A stretch of DNA of 64,000 bases from JAXDTI01 sp034090045 (GTDB lineage Bacteria; Actinomycetota; Actinomycetes; Actinomycetales; Actinomycetaceae): NCBI GenBank assembly GCA_034090045.1, contig JAXDTI010000008.1, positions 1 through 64,000 of the forward strand. Direction: 5' to 3'. A program made the translations under genes and the position numbers. Positions 1 through 11,061 of the stretch are shown one piece after another (position 1 is the first letter of the stretch; every line of letters begins with the position of its first letter). Under the pieces are notes generated by a model. The model did no database searches. It had not been told where the DNA came from and saw only the letters and a list, made by a program, of their open reading frames with translations.

Positions 1-278
1 TCTCCAAACAAAAACCAAAAACAGCCCCCATCCAGAAAACAACCCCAACCAAAAAAGACAACCAAAAAAAGGTCACCCACAAAACAAACAAGCATAAAAA
101 CACTCGACACACTATCGAGACCCCAAACAACAAACACACAGTGATACCAGGCATTCGCCCTCGATCAAATGGTGGTTTTGCGCTATGTTTCCGTCGGTTT
201 CAACCGGCTGCCGTTCAGCGCAACAGAAACCACTTTACACAGGCACCACCCCAGGTGCAAATCAACAATATGTGAGCC
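1..278. other. Non-coding A+C-rich tract, function unknown
   Basis: I find no gene in this stretch on either strand. Roughly the first 145 bases are strikingly strand-asymmetric: the + strand is almost entirely A and C with very few T, in runs of A broken by C. From about 150 the composition returns to normal. Nothing recognisable (tRNA, riboswitch, repeat unit) is present. It could be the tail of an upstream intergenic region or a purine/pyrimidine-biased regulatory tract. Confidence 0.5.
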
Positions 279-307
279 TTGTCACACTCTTGAATAATTG
301 TTATGAC
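279..307 (+). promoter_or_regulatory. Candidate sigma70-type promoter for the yggS-like gene
   Basis: A TTGTCA hexamer (279-284, 5/6 to TTGACA) is followed after a 17-base spacer by TATGAC (302-307, 4/6 to TATAAT). A transcript would start near 314 and leave a leader of about 50 bases before the ATG at 367. Identified by eye only. Confidence 0.45.
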
Positions 308-366
308 ACAGCTCAACTGCATCAATAGCAGACCGAACAACTAGGAAAAATTCACGAAAGAGTACA

Positions 367-1068
367 ATGACAGCCATGTTGAAGGAGAATATCGCGAAAG
401 TCAGAGCCAGAATAGACACCGCCGCAACAGCAGCCGAACGTGAGGGGCATGAAATCAACCTGGAGTTGGCAGTTAAAACCCGGAGCGCCGAAACTATACT
501 GACAGCCTGCGAAGCATTGCAGGACGCTGGACTGCCACTGATGCTCGGACACAACCACGTGCAGGAGGCTCAGGCAACAGTACCGGTAATACGAGAAAAA
601 TACCCGACAGCCGAGATACACATGATCGGGCACCTTCAAAAAAACAAAATCAATAAAGCACTGGAAAATGTAGATCTCATCGAGACTATAGACAGCCCGC
701 AGCTGCTGGAAGCCCTAGCAAAGCGAGTTCCGGTCGGGAGGATACTGCCCGTATATATAGAGGTAAACACCAGCGGTGAGACGGCAAAATCCGGAGCGCA
801 ACCCGGAACCGCCACCCTAGAACTGGCGGCAGCAGTAGAAGAACATGACGACCTGAGCCTCGCCGGACTGATGACGGTAGGAGCAATCACCGACTCTGAA
901 ACAGTGGCGAGAAGCTGTTTCGACACCCTGGCAGAAATGCGCGAACAAATCGACTCCAGCCTGGAACTGTCCATGGGGATGAGCCACGACATGGAGTGGG
1001 CAATCAAATCCGGGGCGACCATCGTAAGAATCGGGACAGACGTTTTTGGCCCCAGGGATTACCGCTGA
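367..1068 (+). CDS. YggS/YlmE-family PLP-binding protein (pyridoxal phosphate homeostasis)
   Basis: This is a 233-residue alanine-racemase-fold protein of the YggS/PROSC family, which binds pyridoxal 5'-phosphate and helps balance free PLP and keto/amino-acid pools. No enzymatic reaction is established for the family. The PLP lysine fits Lys37 in LAVKTR. GHNHVQEA (61-68) matches the family GENYVQE motif with changes, HMIGHLQKNK (85-94) is the canonical IGxLQxNK block, and MGMSHD plus VRIGTDVFG near the C-terminus form the phosphate-binding end. Length is normal. The start has only a weak purine stretch (GAAAGAG) before the ATG. In many actinobacteria this gene sits with ftsZ/sepF; here it stands alone before ilvD, so its location is unusual. 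Confidence 0.85.
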   Translation: MTAMLKENIAKVRARIDTAATAAEREGHEINLELAVKTRSAETILTACEALQDAGLPLMLGHNHVQEAQATVPVIREKYPTAEIHMIGHLQKNKINKALENVDLIETIDSPQLLEALAKRVPVGRILPVYIEVNTSGETAKSGAQPGTATLELAAAVEEHDDLSLAGLMTVGAITDSETVARSCFDTLAEMREQIDSSLELSMGMSHDMEWAIKSGATIVRIGTDVFGPRDYR

Positions 1069-1075
1069 GCGCGTT

Positions 1076-1198
1076 AATGTGCTGAGCCGGCGACTGATCA
1101 CAGCGCATTATCGCCGCGTACTCCTCGACCTTGCACTCTGGGGTTCCTCCGTACACGCCGAGATTAAAGCGATAGGGTTAATAGACAGCGACTGTTAG
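1076..1198 (+). other. Candidate ilvD leader: 39-codon Leu/Ile/Val-rich ORF with alternative hairpins
   Basis: A GTG-started reading frame at 1079-1198 encodes 39 residues, of which 13 after the start are Leu, Ile or Val, including the run RRVLLDLAL. Its TAG stop (1196-1198) overlaps the ilvD Shine-Dalgarno sequence (AGGAGA, 1197-1202), the geometry expected for translational coupling. Two mutually exclusive hairpins can be drawn: 1076-1084 with 1101-1109 (nine pairs, one wobble) and 1088-1093 with 1111-1116 (six pairs). Branched-chain operons are classically controlled by leader-peptide attenuation, so this is suggestive. There is no clear ribosome-binding site before the GTG and no U-run terminator. 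Confidence 0.3.
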
Positions 1199-1207
1199 GA
1201 GAGATAA

Positions 1208-3079
1208 ATGAGTTATCCACTACGTTCCCGAACCTCAACACATGGAAGAAATATGGCTGGCGCTCGCTCGCTTTGGCGCGCCACCGGTATGACCGACGAC
1301 GACTTCGGCAAACCGATTATTGCCATCGCCAATTCGTATACCGAATTTGTACCAGGACACGTACACCTGGACAGGGTAGCGAAAGTTGTAAAAGACGCTG
1401 TCACCGCCGCCGGAGGAGTACCACGCGAGTTCAACACCATAGCCGTTGACGACGGTATAGCCATGGGACATTCCGGAATGCTCTACTCCCTGCCGAGCCG
1501 TGAAATCATCGCGGACTCTGTCGAATACATGGTAAACGCGCACTGTGCTGATGCATTGGTGTGCATTTCTAACTGCGACAAAATCACACCGGGAATGCTG
1601 ATTGCTGCCATGCGTCTCAACATTCCCACCGTGTTCGTATCCGGCGGCCCCATGGAGGCTGGCAAAAACATTCCAGCCGACGCGATTGTCGGTCCTACAA
1701 AAGCCGGACACGGAAACTTGATAACCGTAATGAACGCCACCGCAAACGACGCGGTATCTGATGACGAATTGGCTTTGATTGAGAGACTTGCTTGCCCAAC
1801 CTGCGGATCCTGTTCTGGTATGTTCACAGCAAACTCAATGAACTGCTTAACCGAGGCTCTCGGGCTGGCACTACCCGGAAACGGCTCTACCCTCGCAACC
1901 CACAGGGCACGTCGCCACCTCTTTGAAGAAGCCGGAAAACTGGTTATGGACATTACCCGCAGGTACTATTACGAGAGAGATGACACAGTACTGCCACGTT
2001 CAGTGGCCTCCCGTAACGCCTTTAACAACGCCATGACTCTAGATATGGCGATGGGCGGGTCTTCAAACACTGTGTTACACCTGTTGGCGGTCGCCCACGA
2101 AGCCGGCACCGATTTCGATATTGACGATATTGCCGAGCTGGGACGTAGCGTACCGTGTCTGGCGAAAGTTGCACCGAACCACAATGACTACCACATGGAG
2201 GATGTTCATCGAGCAGGTGGCGTGCCGGCACTTCTCGGCGAACTTGACCGTGCCGGATACCTCAACCACGATGTAACCGTGCTGCACTCCCCCAGCCTCG
2301 AAAAATGGCTAGCTGATTGGGATATCCGCGGTGGCTCGGCAACCGCAGCGGCGCTTGACCTTTTTTCGGCAGCTCCCGGCGGAGAAGTCACCATCGAACC
2401 GTTCAGCACCGAAAACCGCTGGAAAGAACTCGATACGGATTCCGAAACTGGATGCATCCGCGATGTCGCACATGCATATACCGCCAACGGTGGCTTGACC
2501 GTACTACACGGCAATCTCGCCGAAAACGGCGCGATCATTAAGGCCGCTGGCATCGACCCCGACCTATTCCATTTCGAAGGCACCGCACGAGTAATGGAAT
2601 CCCAGGAAGAAGCGATAGAGCGGATTCTCGACAAGACCGTACAGGCAGGCGACGTGGTTGTGATTCGCTATGAGGGCCCCTCCGGAGGACCAGGGATGCA
2701 AGAGATGCTCTATCCGACATCTTTCCTGAAGGGCAGAGGTTTGGGCAAAACCTGCGCGCTGATAACCGACGGTCGTTTCTCCGGCGGCACATCCGGAATC
2801 TCAGTCGGGCATATCTCGCCCGAAGCTGCAGCTGGCGGTCTTATCGCTCTGATCGAAGACGGGGACCGAATCATCATCGACGTGAACAAAGAAGAACTGA
2901 TTCTGGATGTACCCGAGTCTGAACTCGCTGCACGGCGGACTAAGCAGGAAGCCCGCGAACATCCCTATACCCCCATCAACCGTGACCGGGAGGTATCCGC
3001 AGCACTGAAACTATATGCTGCCTGTGCACTCTCCGCTGACCGGGGTGGAGCCAGGGACGTTTCACTGGTGACGGGGTAG
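1208..3079 (+). CDS. ilvD: Dihydroxy-acid dehydratase
   Basis: Dehydrates 2,3-dihydroxy-3-methylbutanoate and the methylpentanoate analogue to the 2-keto acids that give valine, leucine and isoleucine; 2-ketoisovalerate also feeds pantothenate through PanB, encoded downstream in this window. The 623 residues match the IlvD/Edd family. Cluster-ligand cysteines are seen at SNCDK (Cys123) and CPTCGSC (Cys196). The early region reads [10 protein letters not shown], with no third N-terminal cysteine, which resembles the oxygen-sensitive [4Fe-4S] E. coli class rather than the [2Fe-2S] class. The AGGAGA ribosome-binding site sits six bases before the ATG. No ilvBNC genes accompany it; it is followed by a convergent arg operon. 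Confidence 0.96.
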   Translation: MSYPLRSRTSTHGRNMAGARSLWRATGMTDDDFGKPIIAIANSYTEFVPGHVHLDRVAKVVKDAVTAAGGVPREFNTIAVDDGIAMGHSGMLYSLPSREIIADSVEYMVNAHCADALVCISNCDKITPGMLIAAMRLNIPTVFVSGGPMEAGKNIPADAIVGPTKAGHGNLITVMNATANDAVSDDELALIERLACPTCGSCSGMFTANSMNCLTEALGLALPGNGSTLATHRARRHLFEEAGKLVMDITRRYYYERDDTVLPRSVASRNAFNNAMTLDMAMGGSSNTVLHLLAVAHEAGTDFDIDDIAELGRSVPCLAKVAPNHNDYHMEDVHRAGGVPALLGELDRAGYLNHDVTVLHSPSLEKWLADWDIRGGSATAAALDLFSAAPGGEVTIEPFSTENRWKELDTDSETGCIRDVAHAYTANGGLTVLHGNLAENGAIIKAAGIDPDLFHFEGTARVMESQEEAIERILDKTVQAGDVVVIRYEGPSGGPGMQEMLYPTSFLKGRGLGKTCALITDGRFSGGTSGISVGHISPEAAAGGLIALIEDGDRIIIDVNKEELILDVPESELAARRTKQEAREHPYTPINRDREVSAALKLYAACALSADRGGARDVSLVTG

Positions 3080-3117
3080 CTTTTCGAGGTAAGGATAGCA
3101 GCGTTCAGGACTGTTGG

Positions 3118-5720
<2,603 letters not shown>

Positions 5721-5722
5721 TG

Positions 5723-6214
5723 TTATATCTCCTTTTGTTTGTCTTCTGCTAAGTCTAATAATGCGTCAATGAAGCTGACGGCATCTTCAGCACTGCGGCA
5801 AATCACAATAATTGTGTCATCTCCAGCTACAGAACCTAAAACCTGCTGGAAATGCATCCCATCAATGGCGGAAGCCAAGAATTGGGCGGCCCCCGCCGGA
5901 GTGCGCAACACCACTGTCGATTCGGTATGGTCAGCCCCGACAAGTAACTGGGCACACCAGCGTGCCAAATCCTGAGAATCGCCACCCACTCCCGAGATTG
6001 AAGCTGAGAGGGCATAGACCTGGCGTCCCTGTTCATCACGCACCTTTGTCGCCCGCAAATCGAGCAGGTCACGAGAGAGCGTTGCCTGGGTGACATCGAT
6101 CCCCTGCGCCGCCAGTAACTCGCGTAGCTCAGATTGTGAAGCTACCTGTTGGCGCTCCAAAATAGTGCTGATTGCAGCCTGGCGAGCAACTTTAGTTTGG
6201 GGTATCGGTTTCAT
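5723..6214 (-). CDS. argR: Arginine repressor
   Basis: Arginine-responsive transcriptional regulator of the ArgR/AhrC family (163 residues). The N-terminal winged helix (about residues 8-75) contains [20 protein letters not shown], followed by a hinge and a C-terminal hexamerisation/arginine-binding domain with the conserved GDDTI motif near residue 130. Its ATG overlaps the argD stop by one base (TAATG). In most actinobacteria argF sits between argD and argR; here the two abut directly. By family knowledge it should bind ARG boxes ahead of argC and repress the whole operon when arginine is plentiful. Confidence 0.95.
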   Translation of the reverse strand: MKPIPQTKVARQAAISTILERQQVASQSELRELLAAQGIDVTQATLSRDLLDLRATKVRDEQGRQVYALSASISGVGGDSQDLARWCAQLLVGADHTESTVVLRTPAGAAQFLASAIDGMHFQQVLGSVAGDDTIIVICRSAEDAVSFIDALLDLAEDKQKEI

Positions 6215-7401
6215 TACTTCACCTCCCAGGCGCTAAGCGCCGTCGTGAACTGGTCGCATTCGGTTTTATTGATAATGAGTGGCGGGGCGAGACGCAACAC
6301 CTGCTCGGTCGGAGCATTGACGATTATTCCATGCTTGAACATCACCTTTGAAACCACCTTTGCCGAAATACCGGGCGCCAAGTGAACACCAAGTAGTAGT
6401 CCGCGCCCAGACACCGAGGAAACTTGCGGCAGCTGGATTAGCTCATCCGACCACGCTGCCCCCAAAAGTCGCGCATGATCGAGCAGCCCCTCTTTAAGGA
6501 TAGTTTTCAAGGTGGCCTGCACCATCGCGCCCGCCAGCGGGTTACCCCCGAATGTGGTGCCGTGCATACCGGTGCCGAGCGCCTGTTGAGCGGCTGGTGT
6601 CAGAAGCGCCATCGCGCCGACCGGGAAACCACCGCCCAGTCCTTTCGCCATCGTCACAACGTCCGGAATTATGCCGCTGGCGGAAAAACCAAACCAATCA
6701 CCGGTGCGCCCAATCCCGGTTTGCACCTCATCGAGAATCAGCAAAGCCCCATAGTGATCGGCAAGCTGTCGGGCACGTTTCAGGAAATCAGTCGGCAAAT
6801 CAATCACACCCGCCTCGCCCTGGATCGGCTCAACAATTATGGCTGCAACGTCCTCAGACATCGCCTGAGTGAGAGCCGCAGTGGTCGCTTCAATAAAAAC
6901 CACTCCGGGGATCAGCGGCTCGAAAGGCTCCCGGTAGGCAGGTTTCCAAGTAACAGAGAGCGAACCGAGAGTGCGACCGTGGAAGGCATTGCGCAACGCC
7001 ACAATCCGACCACCCGAGCGGTGGGCACGCGCAACTTTTAAAGCAGCCTCATTCGCTTCTGTTCCAGAATTTACGAAGAGCACTTTCCCGCGGACCGGAA
7101 GTATCCGGTTCACTGTCTCAGCTGCGGCAATCTGGGCAGGCGAAGCGAAAAAATTTGAGACATGACCGAGAGTTGCCGCCTGCTGGGTGAGGGCAGAAAC
7201 AAGCTCCGGATGGGCGTGTCCGCAGGAATTGACCGCTATGCCGGCAAGCAAATCCAAATACTCTTGACCGTCAGCATCCCATACGCGACATCCCTCACCG
7301 CGTACCAGCACGGTTTGGGGCATCCCGTAGACGCCGAGCAGATTCTCACTGTAGCTGTCAAGCAGTTCGGCGTTACCGACTCGGGGTTGTTCACTCATCA
7401 T
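6214..7401 (-). CDS. argD: Acetylornithine aminotransferase
   Basis: PLP-dependent class-III aminotransferase converting N-acetylglutamate semialdehyde to N-acetylornithine. The 395-residue protein shows NSGTEANEAALK (cofactor phosphate cup), LILDEVQTGIGRTG (PLP aspartate) and TMAKGLGGGFPVGA, whose lysine forms the Schiff base. It begins with tandem ATGs (7401 and 7398) overlapping the argB end by 8-11 bases, with AGGTGA just upstream. Either ATG is possible; the difference is one residue. Members of this family can also act as succinyldiaminopimelate aminotransferase. Confidence 0.95.
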   Translation of the reverse strand: MMSEQPRVGNAELLDSYSENLLGVYGMPQTVLVRGEGCRVWDADGQEYLDLLAGIAVNSCGHAHPELVSALTQQAATLGHVSNFFASPAQIAAAETVNRILPVRGKVLFVNSGTEANEAALKVARAHRSGGRIVALRNAFHGRTLGSLSVTWKPAYREPFEPLIPGVVFIEATTAALTQAMSEDVAAIIVEPIQGEAGVIDLPTDFLKRARQLADHYGALLILDEVQTGIGRTGDWFGFSASGIIPDVVTMAKGLGGGFPVGAMALLTPAAQQALGTGMHGTTFGGNPLAGAMVQATLKTILKEGLLDHARLLGAAWSDELIQLPQVSSVSGRGLLLGVHLAPGISAKVVSKVMFKHGIIVNAPTEQVLRLAPPLIINKTECDQFTTALSAWEVK

Positions 7402-8287
7402 CGGTCACCTCGTCTTCGGGAACTACCATTGTGCCAGAGCCGTCATCAGTAAATATTTCGGTGAGCAGCGCATGAGCGACCCGTCCATCCAACACCGTGG
7501 CGCGTCCGACACCTCCTCGAACCGCCTGCAGGCAGGCACTCATCTTCGGATGCATACCACTGTTCAAATTTGGCAATAGTTTCTCCAGCTGGTTGGTCGA
7601 AATCACTTTTATCAGTGAATCGCGCTTAGGATAGTCAGAATAGAGACCCTCAACATCGGTGAGCATAATCAATTTGCGGGCATTGAGTGCAACCGCCAGC
7701 TCCCCCGCCGCCGAATCGGCGTTAATATTGAGCACCTCGCCGGGATTATCGGCGTCCAAAGCCACGGAAGAAACCACCGGAATTCTGCCGGCAGCGAGTA
7801 GCTCTGTTACCGGTGTCGGATCTACGTGTGTCACCTCGCCTACCCGACCGATATCAATGCGGCGTCCCCCACGAACCACGGTGGTCTTTACCGCTTTGAA
7901 AAGTCCACCATCTTCTCCTGACATACCGACAGCAGTGATGGATTTGCGGTTGAGCAGAGCCACCAGATCACGCTGTACCGAGCCGGTAAGCACCATACGT
8001 ACAACCTTCATAACCTCCGGGGTGGTGACCCGCAAACCGTCTCGGAAGGGAGCTTCTAAATTGAGTTGCGTGAGCATCTCGTTGATTTGTGGACCCCCAC
8101 CATGCACAACAATCGGACGTACACCAAGCTGATACAGCGCTCGAACATCCTCAGCGAATGCCGCCTGCAGCTCGCTGTTTACCATGGCGTTGCCACCATA
8201 TTTTATAACCACCCGTTCCCCGGCATATTTATGAAGCCAAGGGAGCGTTTCCAGGAGTACCTGAGTTTTCTGCTCTACTGTAATCAT
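7391..8287 (-). CDS. argB: N-acetylglutamate kinase
   Basis: Phosphorylates N-acetylglutamate with ATP, usually the arginine-feedback-controlled step. The 298-residue amino-acid-kinase fold shows KYGGNAM (29-35) for phosphate binding, VHGGGPQI (substrate glycine loop) and the sugar-nucleotide-like C-terminal half with NINADSAAGELA. The long N-terminal segment (about 20 residues before the first strand) is the type associated with hexameric, arginine-inhibited enzymes, so feedback inhibition is inferred. The ATG overlaps the argJ stop (ATGA). Confidence 0.96.
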   Translation of the reverse strand: MITVEQKTQVLLETLPWLHKYAGERVVIKYGGNAMVNSELQAAFAEDVRALYQLGVRPIVVHGGGPQINEMLTQLNLEAPFRDGLRVTTPEVMKVVRMVLTGSVQRDLVALLNRKSITAVGMSGEDGGLFKAVKTTVVRGGRRIDIGRVGEVTHVDPTPVTELLAAGRIPVVSSVALDADNPGEVLNINADSAAGELAVALNARKLIMLTDVEGLYSDYPKRDSLIKVISTNQLEKLLPNLNSGMHPKMSACLQAVRGGVGRATVLDGRVAHALLTEIFTDDGSGTMVVPEDEVTDDE

Positions 8288-9438
8288 GATGTGTAATCCG
8301 CGTTTATATGGACATATTCGACAGTTAGGTCGGTAGTGCGCACCTCGGCACTTGCCGAACCTGAGTGCAGGTCAATCACGATATCGATGTCTCGCTGGGA
8401 CATGTCGATACGTGAGCGCTCTCCGTAGGCGACAGAATTCCGGCAGGAAAGTACCCCATTTATAGCGATGTCGATATGTTCGGCATCAAAGGTTGCATCT
8501 CGGACGGTGCCAACCTCGGAAAGAATCCTCCCCCAGTTCGGATCATTACCGTAGATGGCACATTTAACCAGATTGGAGCGGGCAACCTGCCGGGCGACTT
8601 GTTCGGCATCATCTTCACTGTTCGCGCCAATAACAAGGATATTAACCAGATGAGAAGCGCCCTCAGCGTCAGCCAGTAACTGACCTGCCAGGTCATAGCA
8701 CAGACCTCGGAGCGTCTCGGTGAAATCAGTTTCGCTGAGCTGCACACCGCTATCTCCGGAAGCCAATAGCAGCACCGTGTCGTTTGTGGACATACAACCG
8801 TCACCATCAGCGCGGTTAAAGGTGGTGCGTACCGCTTCGGAGAGCGCCCGCTGAGCCACGACCGGCTCTATCACCACATCAGTAGTTATCACACACAGCA
8901 TGGTGGCCAGCGCCGGTGCCAACATTCCTGCGCCTTTTGCCATTCCCCCGAAACGCACCTCGCCGCAATCAGTAGTCGCCAGTTTCGGTACCGTATCAGT
9001 TGTCATTATGGCTCGTGCTGGGGATTCTCCGTCATCCCCGAGGCTCTCGGCGAGCTTTCGAATACCCGGCAAAACTAAATCCATAGGTAAAAAATCTCCG
9101 ATTACGCCGGTCGAACACACCGCAACATCCTGTTGAGAGACTGCCCCGGGTAGGCTATCGGCAACCTCCTGGGCTTCAGCCTGGGAATCTGCGAGACCGC
9201 GTTCCCCGGTCGCGGCATTGGCTCCCCCGGAGTTGAGCACAACGGCGCGCAACATGCCGTTAGAAAGTGCATCTCTGCTCAGCGCAACCGGAGCCGCAAA
9301 AACCCTGTTAGAAGTGAATACTCCAGCTGCCGGAACCGGGCGGGCGGCGGATACCAAAGCCATATCCAGTATGCCAGGTGCCTTTAATCCCGCACTGATT
9401 GCTGAGGCCTGAAACCCGCGCGGATACACAACACTCAC
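8284..9438 (-). CDS. argJ: Glutamate N-acetyltransferase / N-acetylglutamate synthase
   Basis: Transfers the acetyl group of N-acetylornithine to glutamate, recycling it in the arginine pathway; bifunctional members also use acetyl-CoA. The 384-residue precursor cleaves itself into two chains. The conserved site falls at Ala178-Thr179 in PALATMLC, and the freed Thr is the nucleophile. The preceding MAKGAGM segment and downstream NRADGDGCMSTNDT are family hallmarks. It starts with GTG in a GTGA overlap with argC. Presence of argJ means a separate acetylornithine deacetylase (argE) is not needed. Confidence 0.96.
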   Translation of the reverse strand: MSVVYPRGFQASAISAGLKAPGILDMALVSAARPVPAAGVFTSNRVFAAPVALSRDALSNGMLRAVVLNSGGANAATGERGLADSQAEAQEVADSLPGAVSQQDVAVCSTGVIGDFLPMDLVLPGIRKLAESLGDDGESPARAIMTTDTVPKLATTDCGEVRFGGMAKGAGMLAPALATMLCVITTDVVIEPVVAQRALSEAVRTTFNRADGDGCMSTNDTVLLLASGDSGVQLSETDFTETLRGLCYDLAGQLLADAEGASHLVNILVIGANSEDDAEQVARQVARSNLVKCAIYGNDPNWGRILSEVGTVRDATFDAEHIDIAINGVLSCRNSVAYGERSRIDMSQRDIDIVIDLHSGSASAEVRTTDLTVEYVHINADYTS

Positions 9439-10484
9439 TTCACACCCACTTTCGGTATCGCGGTGTCAATTTCCCAACCGTGCATCAAGTTGAAACTTTC
9501 CAAGGCGTTAGCTGCGGTGCCTTTACCTAGATTGTCTATTGCAGCCACCATGATTGCGGTATCGCTTTGCCGATCGGCAACAATCTGGATATGCGCCATT
9601 CCAGTCCCCTGGACTGAGGCAGTTTCCGGCCAAACACCCTCCGGGAGTAGCTTAACCATCGGGGTGTTGGCATAGGCCACCTCATAGGCTTCACGCAACT
9701 TGTCACGATTAAGCAAAGGAGCCGTAACGGTCGCTAAAATACCTCTGTTCATCGGAACCAAAACCGGGGTGAACACCACTGAAACATGCTGACTGGCCAC
9801 CGTATAGAGGTTCTGCGCTATTTCTGGGATGTGGCGATGAACACCACCAACGCTATAGGGATTGGCATTTGACAGTGCATTTGTGGCGAGCAGATGCGGT
9901 TTTAACGCTTTTCCAGCCCCGGAATAACCGACAGCCAAAGTCGCAACCACCTGCGGCGAAATCAATCCAGATGCTAAAGCAGGTTGAACCGCCAAGGTAA
10001 CAGCCGTTACATTACATCCGGGGAGGGCAACTGTACTTGCCTGCGATATTTCGGTTGCTTGCGCCTTCGGTTCCCGCTCAGTGGTTTGCAGCAACTCGGG
10101 TAGCCCATAACACCAGTGACCTGCCCATTTTCCGCCGTAGAAAGTCTGCCAGTCTGATTCAGAGGCAAGCCGATAATCAGCACCGATATCAATAATGCGG
10201 GTGTCCTGGTTTAGCGCCAATAGCTGTTCGGCAATTTCGGCAGATAATCCGTGCGGCAACGCCATGAATACCGTGTCACATTCAGCCAATCTAGGGATGT
10301 CCACAGGAAGAATAGTCGGATTCGAGTCCGCAACGAGCTGTGGATGCACCTCACAGAGCTGCTGACCGGCGGTTCTGTAAGCCTGAAGCGTGGTTATTTC
10401 AACCTGGGGATGGGCTTTGAGATACCGATAGACCTCGCCTCCTGCGAGTCCGCTGACACCAACAATCGCGATATTCACACTCAT
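9435..10484 (-). CDS. argC: N-acetyl-gamma-glutamyl-phosphate reductase
   Basis: NADPH-dependent reduction of N-acetylglutamyl phosphate to the semialdehyde. The 349 residues contain an N-terminal Rossmann fold (GVSGLAGGEVYR, 9-20), the catalytic cysteine in LPGCNVTA (Cys157) and the C-terminal GKGTAANALESFNL block. It is the first gene of the arg operon. There is no Shine-Dalgarno sequence before the ATG, and a TATAGT hexamer ends only eight bases upstream, which suggests a leaderless mRNA. Confidence 0.95.
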   Translation of the reverse strand: MSVNIAIVGVSGLAGGEVYRYLKAHPQVEITTLQAYRTAGQQLCEVHPQLVADSNPTILPVDIPRLAECDTVFMALPHGLSAEIAEQLLALNQDTRIIDIGADYRLASESDWQTFYGGKWAGHWCYGLPELLQTTEREPKAQATEISQASTVALPGCNVTAVTLAVQPALASGLISPQVVATLAVGYSGAGKALKPHLLATNALSNANPYSVGGVHRHIPEIAQNLYTVASQHVSVVFTPVLVPMNRGILATVTAPLLNRDKLREAYEVAYANTPMVKLLPEGVWPETASVQGTGMAHIQIVADRQSDTAIMVAAIDNLGKGTAANALESFNLMHGWEIDTAIPKVGVK

Positions 10485-10521
10485 AATGCATAACTATACA
10501 CCTATGTGAATAAAAAACGAA
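10485..10521 (-). promoter_or_regulatory. Candidate arg operon promoter/operator (leaderless start)
   Basis: On the minus strand TATAGT (10493-10498) lies eight bases before the argC ATG. The -35 region at the proper distance is weak. The AT-rich TGTATAGTTATGCAT stretch overlapping it has the flavour of an ARG-box half site (TGCAT-type), the expected target of ArgR. No ribosome-binding site is present, consistent with transcription starting at or next to the A of the ATG. Operator assignment is inference. Confidence 0.3.
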
Positions 10522-10559
10522 TTGTGGTTTAGTGCCGCAACCACTGAACCCAACGAGAG

Positions 10560-11048
10560 CTATTTCAGCAGGTTATCCGCGATTCTATTCGCCCAGGTTT
10601 TCACTTCATCAAACTGCCGAAAATCACCCTCCGCAGCGCCGCCGAGCTTCGCGATGGTGCGTTCACGCATATTGAGTTGAGCACTGTCGAGCTTTCCGGA
10701 AAACAGTTTATGCTCACGCGGGCTAATCGACAGCAGTGCCGGCCCAACACGAGACGGATCCTGCAGCGACCCCTTGGGCACACCGGCCAAACCAACCGAG
10801 AAAGCCCACAGCGGTTTCTTGCGCAGCTGAAGGGAGAAAACACTGATGAAGTTGAGCATTTCCTCCATCCACTGTGTCATATAGACCGCTGACCCCAACA
10901 CAAGCGCGTCATAGTCTGCGATGGAGTCGATGTCCTGGGGGACTCCCTGATGAACATCCAGCCCCCGTTCCTTCAGCGTTTGGGCAATAGTGTCGCCAAT
11001 CTCTTTAGCTGAGCCATGACGAGAACTAACACTGACCAATACTTTCAT
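10560..11048 (-). CDS. Flavodoxin domain protein
   Basis: A 162-residue single-domain flavodoxin-like protein. The N-terminus MKVLVSVSSRHGSAKEIGDT has the phosphate-binding loop SSRHGSAKEI, and the middle ALVLGSAVYMTQW matches the HemG/flavodoxin_5 type. It may carry electrons or be a menaquinone-dependent protoporphyrinogen-oxidase-like protein; the substrate cannot be told from sequence. I chose the ATG at 11048 because AAAGG precedes it and the upstream residues are not family-like. It lies 13 bases after the pheT stop and is probably cotranscribed with pheST. Confidence 0.8.
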   Translation of the reverse strand: MKVLVSVSSRHGSAKEIGDTIAQTLKERGLDVHQGVPQDIDSIADYDALVLGSAVYMTQWMEEMLNFISVFSLQLRKKPLWAFSVGLAGVPKGSLQDPSRVGPALLSISPREHKLFSGKLDSAQLNMRERTIAKLGGAAEGDFRQFDEVKTWANRIADNLLK

Positions 11049-11061
11049 AATTCTCAACCTT

